From contig PJAB01000145.1 in assembly GCA_002887195.1 (NCBI GenBank), forward strand, positions 1 through 37,729: a stretch of 37,729 bases of DNA, written 5' to 3'. The translations under genes were made by a program, and so were the position numbers. The notes below the pieces were generated by a model. That model made no database searches, was not told where the DNA came from, and was given only the letters and a program-made list of their open reading frames with translations. Of this stretch, positions 26,391 through 36,079 are shown piece after piece; within the stretch, counting starts at the first letter, position 1; each line of letters opens with the position of its first letter. Origin of the DNA: Chrysochromulina parva. Taxonomy: Eukaryota; Haptophyta; Prymnesiales; Chrysochromulinaceae.

Positions 26391-28118
26391 CTACTTGCGT
26401 TCAGGCGTGGGGATGTGGCAGATGGTCTCGTCCTTCATGGCCGCCTCGGCCACCTCGACGGCCTTCTCGACGGTCTCCGCATTCCGATCTCCATGTCGCC
26501 AGATCTGGTACTGAGCGCGAATCCATGCGTCGAGCTCATCGTAGCCCATCGCCTGCCAATTGTCTGGAGGAGCCACCCCGTTGAGACGGGTCCAGAGATC
26601 GACGTTGCGGCGCTGCATGCGCGAGATGTCGTCCTTGTCGCCGCAGCTGTGGAAGGCGGCCTTCTGCGAGGGCGGGGGCGCGTCAGGCAGATGCATCGGT
26701 GTGTCGCGCGGCGTCGTCTCGGTCAACAGCTCCGAGAACGAACCAGCCCACGAGTCGCGCTTCGTCAGGTACTTGGGGAGGCCGAAGAGGTCGACGATGG
26801 TGGCCGAGATGGCCGAGTGCTCCCAGGCGGTGCCGTTGGTCTTCAGGGGACCCCCCTTTTTGGGTGGGCCCACGATGACTCCCGCGGGGACCCACGGCGA
26901 CATGAGGAAGGATACCACGCGCGAGCCGACGCGTTTGAAGTCGAATGGCTTATAGCAGCCGGACTTGATGACGCAAGACGACTCGTCGGGCACGATGCCC
27001 TCGTGAGGGGGTATCACGTGGTCGTAGAAGCCACCAGCATCGTCGTACGTCACGAGGAAGAGAGTCTTGTTCCAACCGGGGCCGGCGCGCAGGCTCTCGT
27101 ACACGTCCTTGACGAGCCGCTCACCGAGGGCAACGTCGTTACAAGGGTGGTCCGAGTTGCCCTTTCCGTTGCGCGGGTCGTTACCAGGAAAAACAAACGA
27201 AAAGGAAGGGAGCGTACCATTCGCCGCCTGCCCCCAGAAGTCGGTGTAGCCCAGGAACTTGTCGACGTGGCGCTGGACGCCATCCATGTCGGTGTCGGCC
27301 GAGTGCGGCGTGTGGTTAGAGTAGATGCCAAAGCTCACGCCCCCTTCGGCCATGTTGTCGTAGATGGTGCGCTGCGGGAACGAGGCCTTCGAGCCGCCAC
27401 AGTCGTCCCAGTGGACGTTGTCATCGAGGCCGCACGAGGTGGCCGACTGCGCGTACAGATGGTTGGGCGTCGAGAACGAGGGGACGGACGAGTGATAGTT
27501 GTTGAAGATGGAGAATTCGCGGGCAATCGCCGACTTGACCGGCACGGTACCTTTGCCGAAGAGGGTGACCGCCACGCCGAACGCGCCATGGTCGTAGCTG
27601 TACTTGTCGTCCTGCTCGCCGTACGGATACTTGAACTCATCGCTTCCTGGCTTGAAGTGAAGGCCGAACATCTCGAAGTTAGGCCCTACCGGGCAGACGT
27701 ACGTCGCACTGCCACACTTGAGTGTCGCGCCACCCTTCGAGGGATCGGCGGGGTCGATCGGAAGGAAGTGGCCATCCTTGACGAAGTCGCCGGTCGGAAG
27801 GTCGTCACATGCCCAAATGTGGTCGGCTGCACGGCGCGACGCGCGAGCGCGCGGTCAGACAGTGAGCGTGCTCACAAGGCAAGCGGCTGAGTGCGGCCGT
27901 CGACTGGGGCGCGCGAAGCGGCCGTGCATTCGAGCGGCTTTCAACTCACGAGTCCGGTTCTCCATGAAGAGCACGACGAAGTGATCGATCTTTTCATTCT
28001 TCTGGCCCGCATTGGGGTTGTCCAGGCCTTCGGCGGGTGGGATATCTCTGGGGGGGCGGTACGGCTTGCCCGTGGTTGCCACAGCGACAGCTGCGACGGC
28101 TGCGAGATAGAGCACCAT
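26391..28118 (-). CDS. secreted phosphoesterase (phospholipase C / acid phosphatase family, PF04185-like), two exons
   Basis: The exons are 28118-27950 and 27826-26391, giving 534 residues. A signal peptide (MVLYLAAVAAVAVA) is followed by IDHFVVLFMENRTPDHI, the N-terminal metal-binding ENR[ST] motif completed across the splice junction. Further family blocks: FNNYHSSVPSFSTPNHL, GIYSNHTPHSADTDMDG, the second metal cluster in TYDDAGGFYDHVIPPHEG (about 315-332), GSRVVSFLMSPWVPAG, and EHSAISATIVDLFGLP. Members hydrolyse phosphodiesters or phosphomonoesters (non-specific phospholipase C, AcpA). In algae such enzymes often scavenge phosphate, but no phosphate box is visible. The intron is an ordinary one. 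Confidence 0.88.
27827..27949 (-). other. intron of the phosphoesterase gene (ordinary class)
   Basis: This is a 123-nt phase 1 intron with a GTGAGT donor and CCGTGCAG acceptor. It has no similarity to the downstream exon start and no tandem repeats. Confidence 0.85.
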
Positions 28119-29071
28119 GTCGGCGAATCCGACGTCGTCGGTCTTCTCATTCCGCGCCGACGGAGATATCTTGTCAAAGAAAATCTATTCATATATTTGT
28201 AATTTTAATTTGATAATATAATGTACCGTGAGCATTGTATTCGAGTACTCCGAGGAGTACAGTACATGTACCGGTAACAGTGCGACAGTACACGAGTCGC
28301 GAAGAGCTGAAATTTCGTTATTTCGAATCGGATGAGAGATGTTCGCAGGTATCTGATATGTCCATGAACATGAACAACTTAGGACCGTTGCCGTGTTGTA
28401 GAGCTTAGTTTTTCTTAGTGGTGCCACTGGTGGTGCACGATTCTTGGCACGATTAGAGCTGAAGCGCGTGTATTATAATAATTCCCAACCGATAAGTACC
28501 CACCAAAATCAATCAATAAAAATCAACACATCACCGTACTAGGTGCTTCCGAAAGGGCGGCGCCGGTGCTACGTCCTCCGGTCCTCGCGGACCTGCGCTC
28601 CTTCAAGGGCGCTCCTTGCGGCGAAGCCCGGCCCGGGGGCTAAACGGCCCGGGCGGAGGGGGGGCGGGGAGCGGCTTCGAGACTCTCGAGGCCGCGGCTT
28701 GGACCACCCCGGACTTCGCCCATGACCGCGCGGACCGCGGTCCGTCATGTTCGTTGTTCTCGCCCGCATGTCACCGAATATATCGATATATCGCACTATA
28801 GCCATTAGCCTGAACCCTGATTCTCCCTTAATTCTCCCACTTTACCCAGGGGCCTGTGGGCCACCACCTGACACCTTGCCTGAGAAAAACACAGTACACC
28901 GCAGCTACTCCAGCGACCGTTCTCGTCGCGGCGGCTCTTGGGGCTAAGTATGCCGCCTATGCACGGCACGCAAGTGACGCATCACTCTGATTCATGGTGT
29001 CGAGTTTTCCCGCACTGTGCGCGAGAATGGCGCTCTCTGCACGCTGAATCGAGCAAGATATTCCAGCGACC
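28119..29071. other. 950-bp intergenic region with an AT-rich island and inverted repeats
   Basis: The AT-rich stretch (about 28185-28225) is unlike the GC-rich surroundings. A perfect inverted repeat GTACTCC-GA-GGAGTAC (28245-28260) is followed at once by palindromic GTACATGTAC. A G-rich run lies at about 28650-28672. No gene is recognised. It contains the phosphoesterase promoter and the EF-hand gene 3' flank. Confidence 0.6.
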
Positions 29072-30520
29072 CTAGTACGACCGAAGCGTGTAGCTCGGCC
29101 TGCCGGCCACGAGGCGCACGGCGGTTTTGGTCCACAGCGGCACTCCCTCGGGGGAGACGCTTGGAAGCGGTTCGGTCCAACGATTGCAACTCCCGACGAG
29201 CTTATGTTTGAACACGATGGTGCTCAGACGGAGATCAGCGTCAGCGAGATTTCTGTCCATTCGTACATCGGCGGCTTTCTGCACCTTCTCCACGGTCAGC
29301 GATCGGCGGCATGCGGCACTCTCGCTCTCGACGAGCATCAAAGGCGCGACGGAGCTGGTGTGCTGAGAGAGCTGCGCCGCACGCCGCCTTGCCGACGACA
29401 CCGTCAACGCGCTGCTGGAGTGCGCCGCGCGCACTCCGCCAGCGCCAGCGTGCGGTAAAGCTGACGATGTCGAGCCGAAGCCAATCAAGCTCTTACTCGT
29501 GCTGAGCAAGCCTGCGAAGGACATCGAGGTGAGCGGTGCCGGCGCGGGGAAGGCTGTCGAAGGGGCAGCCGTCGCGGGGGCAGCCGTCGCGGGGCGCAGC
29601 TCTAGACGTCTGAGCAGAGCGTCCGGCAGGCTTTTTGTCATCATCGGAGGTGCGGTCTGCGGCCGGCGCGGCGAGTCCGCCGGCAATTCGCTGTTCGATC
29701 GCGGAGACTGAGTGGTTGAGCGCGGAGATTGGTCCTTAGAGCGCGGAGATTGGTCAGTAGAGCGCGGAGACTGTTCCCTAAAGTTTGACGCCTCACGTGT
29801 CTGCACGCGCGCGAACGACAGCATCTCGCCACTGACAGTGCCGGGGGTGGTGCCTGGCCGGCGGATGGCTGCAGCCTGCTGTGCAAAGTCGCCGCGGAGC
29901 GAGTAGGATTTGTTTTTCGCATGCAACGAGATCGCGCCCGCGTTGCCGACCTGAAACTTCCGGGCCAGCCTGATCGTCGATCCCTGGCGCACCTGCCTGT
30001 GCAGCTCGTGGTACGTAAGGGACCCATCGCCGTTCACGTCCATGTCGTCGAAGACGCGATTGAGGTCGTCGTACTGGATGTCGAAACCGAGGAGCCCCAT
30101 CACCTTGCGGAACTCGGCCTTATCGATTTTGCCGCTTCCGTCCTGGTCGAATTGGCGGAACAGGTTCATCACCTGCTGTGCAGATGCAGCCAGCGCGTCG
30201 CGTAGGACATACTTGATGAACTCGGTGCGCGTGACCTCGCCTGAGCCGTCAAAGTCAAACTCGTCGAAGACGGCACCGCTCACGTGAGCTGGCACTTTCA
30301 CGCCGAGCGCGAGCACGGCCTGGTGCAGCTCCTCCTTGTTGAGGGTGCCCGATCCATCAAGGTCGATCATCTCAAAGAGCAAGCCAATCGTCCGCGCGGA
30401 CTGGCACAGCAAGTCCTTAACTTTCTTCTTGCCAACCCTCATAGCATTGATTTTTGCGGCCCTCTGCTCGTGTGCACGCTCAGCGGTTTCGCGCGACTCC
30501 TTGAGGTCAACGTGGACCAT
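29072..30520 (-). CDS. four-EF-hand calcium-binding protein with long disordered C-terminus
   Basis: A single-exon frame of 482 residues starts at ATG 30520. Four canonical EF-hand loops start at about residues 53 (DLDGSGTLNKEE), 89 (DFDGSGEVTRTE), 124 (DQDGSGKIDKAE) and 160 (DVNGDGSLTYHE). They have the calmodulin/centrin-like spacing of about 36, so all four should bind Ca2+. The C-terminal 280 residues are Ser/Ala/Pro-rich, including four QSPRSxx heptads, and end in a short ordered-looking segment. A basic N-terminal helix precedes the EF-hands. A cytosolic or flagellar calcium sensor or scaffold fits. No kinase domain is present. Confidence 0.85.
   Translation of the reverse strand: MVHVDLKESRETAERAHEQRAAKINAMRVGKKKVKDLLCQSARTIGLLFEMIDLDGSGTLNKEELHQAVLALGVKVPAHVSGAVFDEFDFDGSGEVTRTEFIKYVLRDALAASAQQVMNLFRQFDQDGSGKIDKAEFRKVMGLLGFDIQYDDLNRVFDDMDVNGDGSLTYHELHRQVRQGSTIRLARKFQVGNAGAISLHAKNKSYSLRGDFAQQAAAIRRPGTTPGTVSGEMLSFARVQTREASNFREQSPRSTDQSPRSKDQSPRSTTQSPRSNSELPADSPRRPQTAPPMMTKSLPDALLRRLELRPATAAPATAAPSTAFPAPAPLTSMSFAGLLSTSKSLIGFGSTSSALPHAGAGGVRAAHSSSALTVSSARRRAAQLSQHTSSVAPLMLVESESAACRRSLTVEKVQKAADVRMDRNLADADLRLSTIVFKHKLVGSCNRWTEPLPSVSPEGVPLWTKTAVRLVAGRPSYTLRSY
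29708..29800 (-). repeat. 21-bp tandem repeat encoding QSPRSxx x4
   Basis: Units contain GAGCGCGGAGATTGGTC on the plus strand. The heptapeptides contain Ser-Pro sites that could be phosphorylated. Confidence 0.85.
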
Positions 30521-30816
30521 GGTGGTCGTGCGAATGTGCGATGATCACGGACTGGACGGGGTGCGTGCGTCGCGAGGAAACGTCGCGGCAGCGAAAAGTT
30601 GCGAAGCGCGATGCGTACGTATACCCGGTACTCAAGCATTTCTAGCGGTACTGTTGCGTGCACATCTACGAAGATTTGTGGCTAGGTTTGTTCCTCAAAT
30701 TCACGGAGGTCGTCGGAGGTCGTCGGAGATCCGTATACGTCGACCTACCGGTGCACTACTGACCTCTACTTTTCCATGGAAAAATCTCGTCCGCACACCG
30801 CTCGCTCGCAAGAGGG
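30521..30816. promoter_or_regulatory. 296-bp bidirectional promoter region (EF-hand / ABCC)
   Basis: It separates two opposite ATGs. It contains three GGTCGTCGGA units (about 30706-30730). No known core element is recognised. Confidence 0.4.
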
Positions 30817-33800
30817 ATGTCGAAGGCGCCCGTATCGCCGGCTCGATCGGTCTCCGATGAGTGGCGCGCCGGGCCGTTGTCGAAGCTCTTCTTCTCCTGG
30901 ATATTCCCTCTCCTGCGCCTCGGCGCCCAGCGTCCGCTTCAGCGTGAGGACCTGGGCTTTGCCAACCCTTCAGACGAGGTGAAGCAGCATGCGGAGAGGC
31001 TGGAGGCCTGCCTTCGCACTACGGGTGGCAAGAGCTTTCGCGCTCTGACCAAGGCGTTCAGCTCTCACATGATCAAAGGTGCACTATGCAAGGGCCTTGG
31101 AGATTCCGCATCCTACGCCCAGCTGTGGGCCGTGAAGACGATCATTACCTATGCGGAGATGCGTGAGGCTGGCGTGGTGGAAGGCACCGTAGCATGGCCG
31201 GCCCGTCCGATTGCATCGTACTTTACCAACGCGCCGGCGGCGGCAATGGCACGCCCTGGTGCACCCCGCGTGGTGGATCTCGCCGTCCTGCTGCTGCTCC
31301 TTGGCCCAATGGTCTCGGGCCTCGGGCTGCATTGGTTCTATCACTATGTGATGCTTGATGGTCTGCACGCGCGTTCGGCCCTCAAGTCGGTCCTCTTCCG
31401 CAAGCTGCTGCGCGTCCCGGCGGTGGGCGGGCAGCACGCGGATGGCTCGATCACCGCCGCAACAGACGGCCACTTGACGAGCGGCCTGAGCGGGCCTGCC
31501 AAGGTGAAGGAGGACGACGGCGGCTCGGGGAAGCTGCTCAACCTGCAGAACGGCGACGCTCGCGCGGTGGAGAACGTCTACCACATGTGCGTCTACTGGA
31601 TCTTCGTCCCGATCCAGATCGCGATCTACCTCTTTGTCCTCTCCCTCGAGATCGGCGCCTCGGCCGCCGTCGGGCTCGCATGCATGAGCCTGGCGGTACC
31701 CGCGCAGGTGAGTGGTGCTGGTGGCGTCGGAATGCGTCCGATTGCGTCTGAGTGCGTCCGATGACCTTCGATGTTTGCCTCCGATGGCCTCTGATGGCCT
31801 CTGATGGCCTCTGATGGGTTCTGGCGTCGCCGGCGCAGGTCCTGCTGAGCGGCCGCATGAAGAAGGCGCAGGGCAGCCTGCTCTCAGCCTCCGACCGCCG
31901 GATGCGCAGCGTCAAGGAGACTGTCCATGGTATCCAGGCCGTGAAGGCCTTTGGGTGGGAGCCGGCGTTTGGAGAGCGAGTTCGCCGGGCGAGGGATGAG
32001 GAGCTCAGGCACAACTTGGTCGTGCAGCGCCTCTCGGCGGTCTCAAGTGCTGTCATGGAGGCGTTGCCTATCGTGTGCGCCCTGGCGTCGCTCGCGAGCT
32101 ATGGGCTCTTCTACCCGGACTCACCGCTCACGGCCTCGCGCGCGTTCATGTCGCTCCTGGTCTTTAACCAGCTACGCATGCCGCTGATGATCCTTCCATT
32201 TACGATCCTCGTCACTATTGGAGGTCTCGCTGCAGTGAAACGCATTGACGAATTCCTGTCGGTGCCCGAGGTCGAGCCTCTCCCCGACCACACGAGAGGC
32301 GGCGGCGGAGGGAAGCAGGGGGAGGCCGGGGGGGATGCCCACGACGACGCCTGTACGGTCCGGATCGTGGGGGGCGTCTTCCAGTGGCCCAAGTCGTTGG
32401 TGAAGCGGCCGAGCGCGCCCAAGCCACGCACAGGCGACGAGGAGGCGGAGGCCGGTATACCCATAGCCGCAGGCGCGACGACGGCGCCCGTGACGGCGCC
32501 GTTCCAGCTGGGCGGCGATCGGGGCGCGCCGATCGAGCTTCGCTGCGCCCCGGGACTGACGGTGATCCTTGGGAGCGTCGCCTCGGGCAAGTCGGCGCTG
32601 CTCAACGCATGCCTTGGGGAGATGAGCGTCGTGCGCGGCGCCGTCTCCGTGCGCGGGCGCATGGCGCTATGCCCGCAAACACCCTGGATCTTCAACGCGA
32701 GCCTCAGAGACAATGTACTCTTTGGAGCACCACCGTTGATGACCGCTGATGACCGCTGATGGCCGCTGATTGCCGCTGATGCCCGTTGATGGCCGCTGAT
32801 GAACATTGATTGCCTTCCTCATCAGGTGCTCTTCGGCGCGCCACATGATGCGGCGCGCTACCAGCGCGTCCTTGAGGCGTGCGCTCTCGAAGCCGACCTG
32901 GCGGCGCTGCCGTCGGGTGACGCCACAGAGATTGGCGAGAGGGGCGTCACGCTCTCGGGCGGACAAAAGGCGCGCGTCTCCCTAGCGCGCGCGCTGTATG
33001 CCGACGCGGACGTGTACCTCCTCGACGACGTGCTCAGCGCTGTGGATGCACATGTGGGCCGTCACCTCGTCGATCAGGCGCTCGGGGCGACGCTCGTGGC
33101 CAACGGGCGTACGGTCCTCCTCGCGTCGCACCAGCTCAGTGTCATCGACCGCGCGGATAGGGTCCTCATCCTGCGCGACGGCCACGTGGCTTTTGACGGC
33201 ACGCCCGCGTCGTGCCGAGCGTCCGAGGCCTTCGCGGCCATCCGTGGCGAGCACGACAGCAAGGCCGACCTTAGCATGGGTGCCGTGCCGAGGTGGACGG
33301 CAACCCCCGAGATCGGCCTCGTGTACGTCAAGGAGGGTGCGCCAGCTGCGCCCGCCGACGGAGCCTCAAGCAAGGGTGTTGGTGCAGGGTCCAGAGGGTC
33401 CGAAGGCGTCGACGGCGGCGACAGTGGTGGCTCGGAGGCGCAGGGGGGGCAGAGTGCCGTCATGAGCGCTCAAGAGGGCGCGTCCGCCGACCTCGGCAAG
33501 CTGACGGCCGCCGAAGATCGCGAGACAGGCTCAGTCTCTATGCGCGTACTCGCCACGTACGGCCGGCTCGGCGGCAGCGCGCTCGCGGCCCTCGCCCTCG
33601 CCCTTCTGGTGCTCAAGTCGGGGGCCGCTGTCGGCTGTCAGGGCTGGGTGGCCGCTTGGACGGCGAAGACATCGTCGCCGGCGAAGGTATCGTCGCCGGC
33701 GAGTGCCAACGCGACCTCGGCGCTTGGGCTTGGGCCGCACGAGCCGCCTGTGGCGTACGCGCCCTTCGCGAGCGCGCAAGACGAGACGATGTGGTACATT

Positions 33801-36079
33801 TCCATCTACGCCCTGCTCTCTCTCGGCGCACTCATCTTCGTGCTCGTACAGCAGCTCTCGTGCGTCACGCTCTCAATCAACGCTTCGGCCCGCGTGCATG
33901 CGCACGCCTTCCGCGCCATCTCTCGCGCGCCGATTAGCTTCTTCGAGACGACGCCGACGGGACGCATCCTGGCGCGCTTCGGCAACGACATGAACGTGGT
34001 CGACACGATGCTGATGAAGTCGCTCAACCAGTCCGGCTCGCAGTTCTGCGTGCTCGTTGTCGTCTTCATCATGAACGCGTGCCTCGTGCCGTGGCTGGTC
34101 GCAATCTCGCTGCCCCTCATCGTCGTCTGTACGCGCCCTACACCACAACGCACCGCCATTGCCCCACCCCCGCCACTCCCCTCCCACCCTCGCCCCGCCC
34201 CCCCTTGCCCCAATTCCCAGCCCCCTTCCATCGCTCCCCCTCCTTCTCCTCCGCTGCTCACTACGGCGCGTGCTCCTCGGCCGCAGACACCGTTCTCGCG
34301 CAGCTCTACCGGCGCTCCTCGCGCGAGCTCAAACGGCTCGAGAATATTGCCGAGACGCCCGTGTACTCGGGCTTCGCGTCCTGCATGGACGGGCTTCTCA
34401 CAATCCGTGCGTTCCGCGGCTCCGCGGAGCGCCTGACGCAGCAGACGGACCGGACGATCGACGATTGGGTCGCCTGCTGGCTCAAGAACAACATCGCCAA
34501 CCGATGGATGGGCATACGCCTCGACATGATCGGTGCCGGCCTCTCGGGTTCAGTAGGGCTCTTCGGGCTGCTCTGGGCCGATGGCGTCATTGGTGACGGG
34601 GCGGCCGCGTTCAACGCGGGGGTCATCGGTCTGATGCTCAGTTTCACGGCCTCGCAGGCCTCCATGCTCAATTGGATGGTGCGCGGTGTCGCTGAGGCTG
34701 AGCAGCACGCCACGTCGTTTGAGCGCTGCCTGACGATGGCAAATGTACCGCCCGAGCGCTGGGGCGACGAACACGACGACGGCGGCGACGACAGGGCGGC
34801 GGCGGAGGAGGGTGCTCAGGACGGCGCGCCCACCAAGTCGACCTCCAAGGGCGCCCGGGACGGCGCCCGGGACGGCGCCTGTGACGCTCGCAAGGGCGGC
34901 AGGCTCTCCTCGGCCGAGATGACAGCCATCCCAACGGCCGGTGCCAGCGTCGCGGTGGCGGCGGTGCTCTCCTCGGCCGAGATGACAGCCATCCCAACGG
35001 CCGGTGCCAGCGTCGCGGTGGCGGCGGTGCCGCCCACCGCCGCCACGATCGCCCACACGAACTGGCCGACAATCGGCGCGATCGAGATCTGTGAGCTCTC
35101 GATGCGCTACCGGCCGGGGCTGCCCCTCGTACTCAACGGCGTCTCGCTCTCCATCCGCGGCGGCGAGCGCATCGGCATCTGCGGCCGCACGGGCAGTGGT
35201 CAGTCGCTCTCGAAGTGCCCTTGATGGCCCCTTGATGGCCCCTTGATGGCCTCTTGATGGCCACACTCATGGCCACTGAGTGCCTCCCTCATCAGGCAAG
35301 TCCTCCCTTTCAAAGTGCCTGCTCCGACTCGTCGAGTATGCGGGCGGCGACATCCTCATCGACGGCCGCTCAGCGAGCGCGTTGCCGCTCCGTACGCTGC
35401 GTCGTAGCATGGCGATGGTTCACCAGGACCCGAGTCTCTTTTCGGGCTCGCTGCGACACAATCTCGACCCGACCGCCTCCTTTGGCGAGAAGGAGCTCCG
35501 TGACGCCCTCGGCAAGTCCTCTTGATTGCTGCTTGATTGCCTCTTGATGGCCACTGGATTGCCACTTGATGGCCACTTGATTGCCACTTGATGGTCACTG
35601 GATTACCGCGACGCCCTCGGCAAGTTCTCCCTCGCCCCCCTCTCGGCTCCTGTTTGCCTCTTGTTGCCACTCATCGCAATTGATGGCCTCCCTCATCAGG
35701 CAAGGCCTCCCTCGGACATCTCGCCCTGGATGACGAAGTGGACGAGGGTGGCGCTAATTTGTCTGCTGGCGAGCGGCAGCTCGTCTGCCTCGCACGCGTG
35801 CTGCTCGTACGGCCCAAGATCCTGCTACTCGACGAGGCCACGTCCTCGCTCGATCGGCGCACCGATGAAGCCGTGCAGGCGGCCGTGCGCGCGCTCTCGG
35901 GCGTCACCATCCTGAGCATCGCCCACCGGCTCGAGACCTTGATGGAGTATGACAAAGTCGTCGTGCTCGACCAGGGCCGGGTGGCGGAGATGGGCCCTCC
36001 ACGGGAGCTCGCCAGCCGTGCCGACGGTCTTTTTGCCGCCCTCCTGCGGCGCCAGCGCGGCGGCGAGACAGCGCAGTGA
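30817..36079 (+). CDS. ABCC (MRP)-type full ABC transporter, six exons
   Basis: The exons are 30817-31707, 31839-32714, 32826-34128, 34287-35198, 35296-35511 and 35700-36079, giving about 1525 residues in TMD1-NBD1-TMD2-NBD2 order without TMD0. The N-terminus (LSKLFFSWIFPLLRLGAQRP) is the typical ABCC lasso entry. NBD1 has Walker A GSVASGKSALL, signature TLSGGQKARVSLARAL, Walker B VYLLDDVLSAVD with Asp in place of the catalytic Glu (normal ABCC asymmetry) and H-loop ASHQLS. NBD2 has GRTGSGKSSLSKCLL, a variant signature NLSAGERQLVCLAR, Walker B ILLLDEATSSLD and SIAHRLE. TMD2 contains ISFFETTPTGRILARFGND. The family exports glutathione, glucuronide or other organic anions. Four of five introns look introner-like. 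Intron 5 uses a GC donor. Confidence 0.93.
31708..31838 (+). repeat. ABCC intron 1, introner-like with an upstream-exon copy at its 3' end
   Basis: This is a 131-nt phase 0 intron. Its last 18 nt (CTGGCGTCGCCGGCGCAG) match the last 18 nt of exon 1 (CTGGCGGTACCCGCGCAG) at 14 positions. The body holds GCGTCCGAT and GCCTCTGATG tandem repeats. Here the duplicated flank is upstream, the reverse of the other introns. Confidence 0.75.
32715..32825 (+). repeat. ABCC intron 2, introner-like
   Basis: This is a 111-nt phase 0 intron. Its first 19 nt (GTACTCTTTGGAGCACCAC) match exon 3 (GTGCTCTTCGGCGCGCCAC) at 15 positions, and all four mismatches are codon third positions. The body is eight or so GCTGATGNC units. 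It ends GCCTTCCTCATCAG. Confidence 0.9.
34129..34286 (+). other. ABCC intron 3 (C-rich, ordinary class)
   Basis: This is a 158-nt phase 1 intron with a GTACGC donor and GGCCGCAG acceptor, dominated by a long pyrimidine strand of CCCC and CCACC runs. Splicing restores IVV-Y-TVLAQLYRRSSRELKRL. There is no clear exon copy and no CTGATGGCC repeats. Confidence 0.8.
34904..35029 (+). repeat. exact 63-bp coding duplication in the ABCC linker before NBD2
   Basis: Units 34904-34966 and 34967-35029 look identical. Each encodes LSSAEMTAIPTAGASVAVAA plus V. A shorter GARDGARDGA repeat lies just upstream. The lack of synonymous divergence implies a recent event. Confidence 0.95.
35199..35295 (+). repeat. 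ABCC intron 4, introner-like, inside NBD2 Walker A
   Basis: This is a 97-nt intron splitting the GSG|KSS codons. Its start (GTCAGTCGCTCTCGAAGTGC) is a copy of exon 5 (GCAAGTCCTCCCTTTCAAAG then TGCC) with a 3-nt deletion. The body is CCTTGATGGCC units. It ends GCCTCCCTCATCAG. Confidence 0.88.
35512..35699 (+). repeat. ABCC intron 5, GC-AG, containing a copy of the exon 5/6 junction
   Basis: This is a 188-nt intron with a GCAAGT donor, the only one that keeps ALGKASLGHLAL in frame. Exon 6 begins GCAAGGCCTC against the intron's GCAAGTCCTC. Near 35606-35633 the intron holds CCGCGACGCCCTCGGCAAGT then TCTCCCTCG. This matches the spliced exon 5/6 sequence (CCGTGACGCCCTCGGCAAGG then CCTCCCTCG) at 25 of 28 positions. 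TTGATGGCCA repeats flank that copy. It ends GCCTCCCTCATCAG. Confidence 0.88.

Noticed and set aside
26415..27890. 491-codon open frame antisense to the phosphoesterase gene
   Set aside because: It mirrors a high-GC3 coding region and runs across the real gene's conserved motifs. It has no domain, and the minus strand explains the sequence fully.
34129..34286. Exon copy at the start of ABCC intron 3
   Set aside because: A loose CGCGC...CTAC match to exon 4 exists but is off-register and weak in a C-rich sequence, so I left this intron out of the introner-like set.
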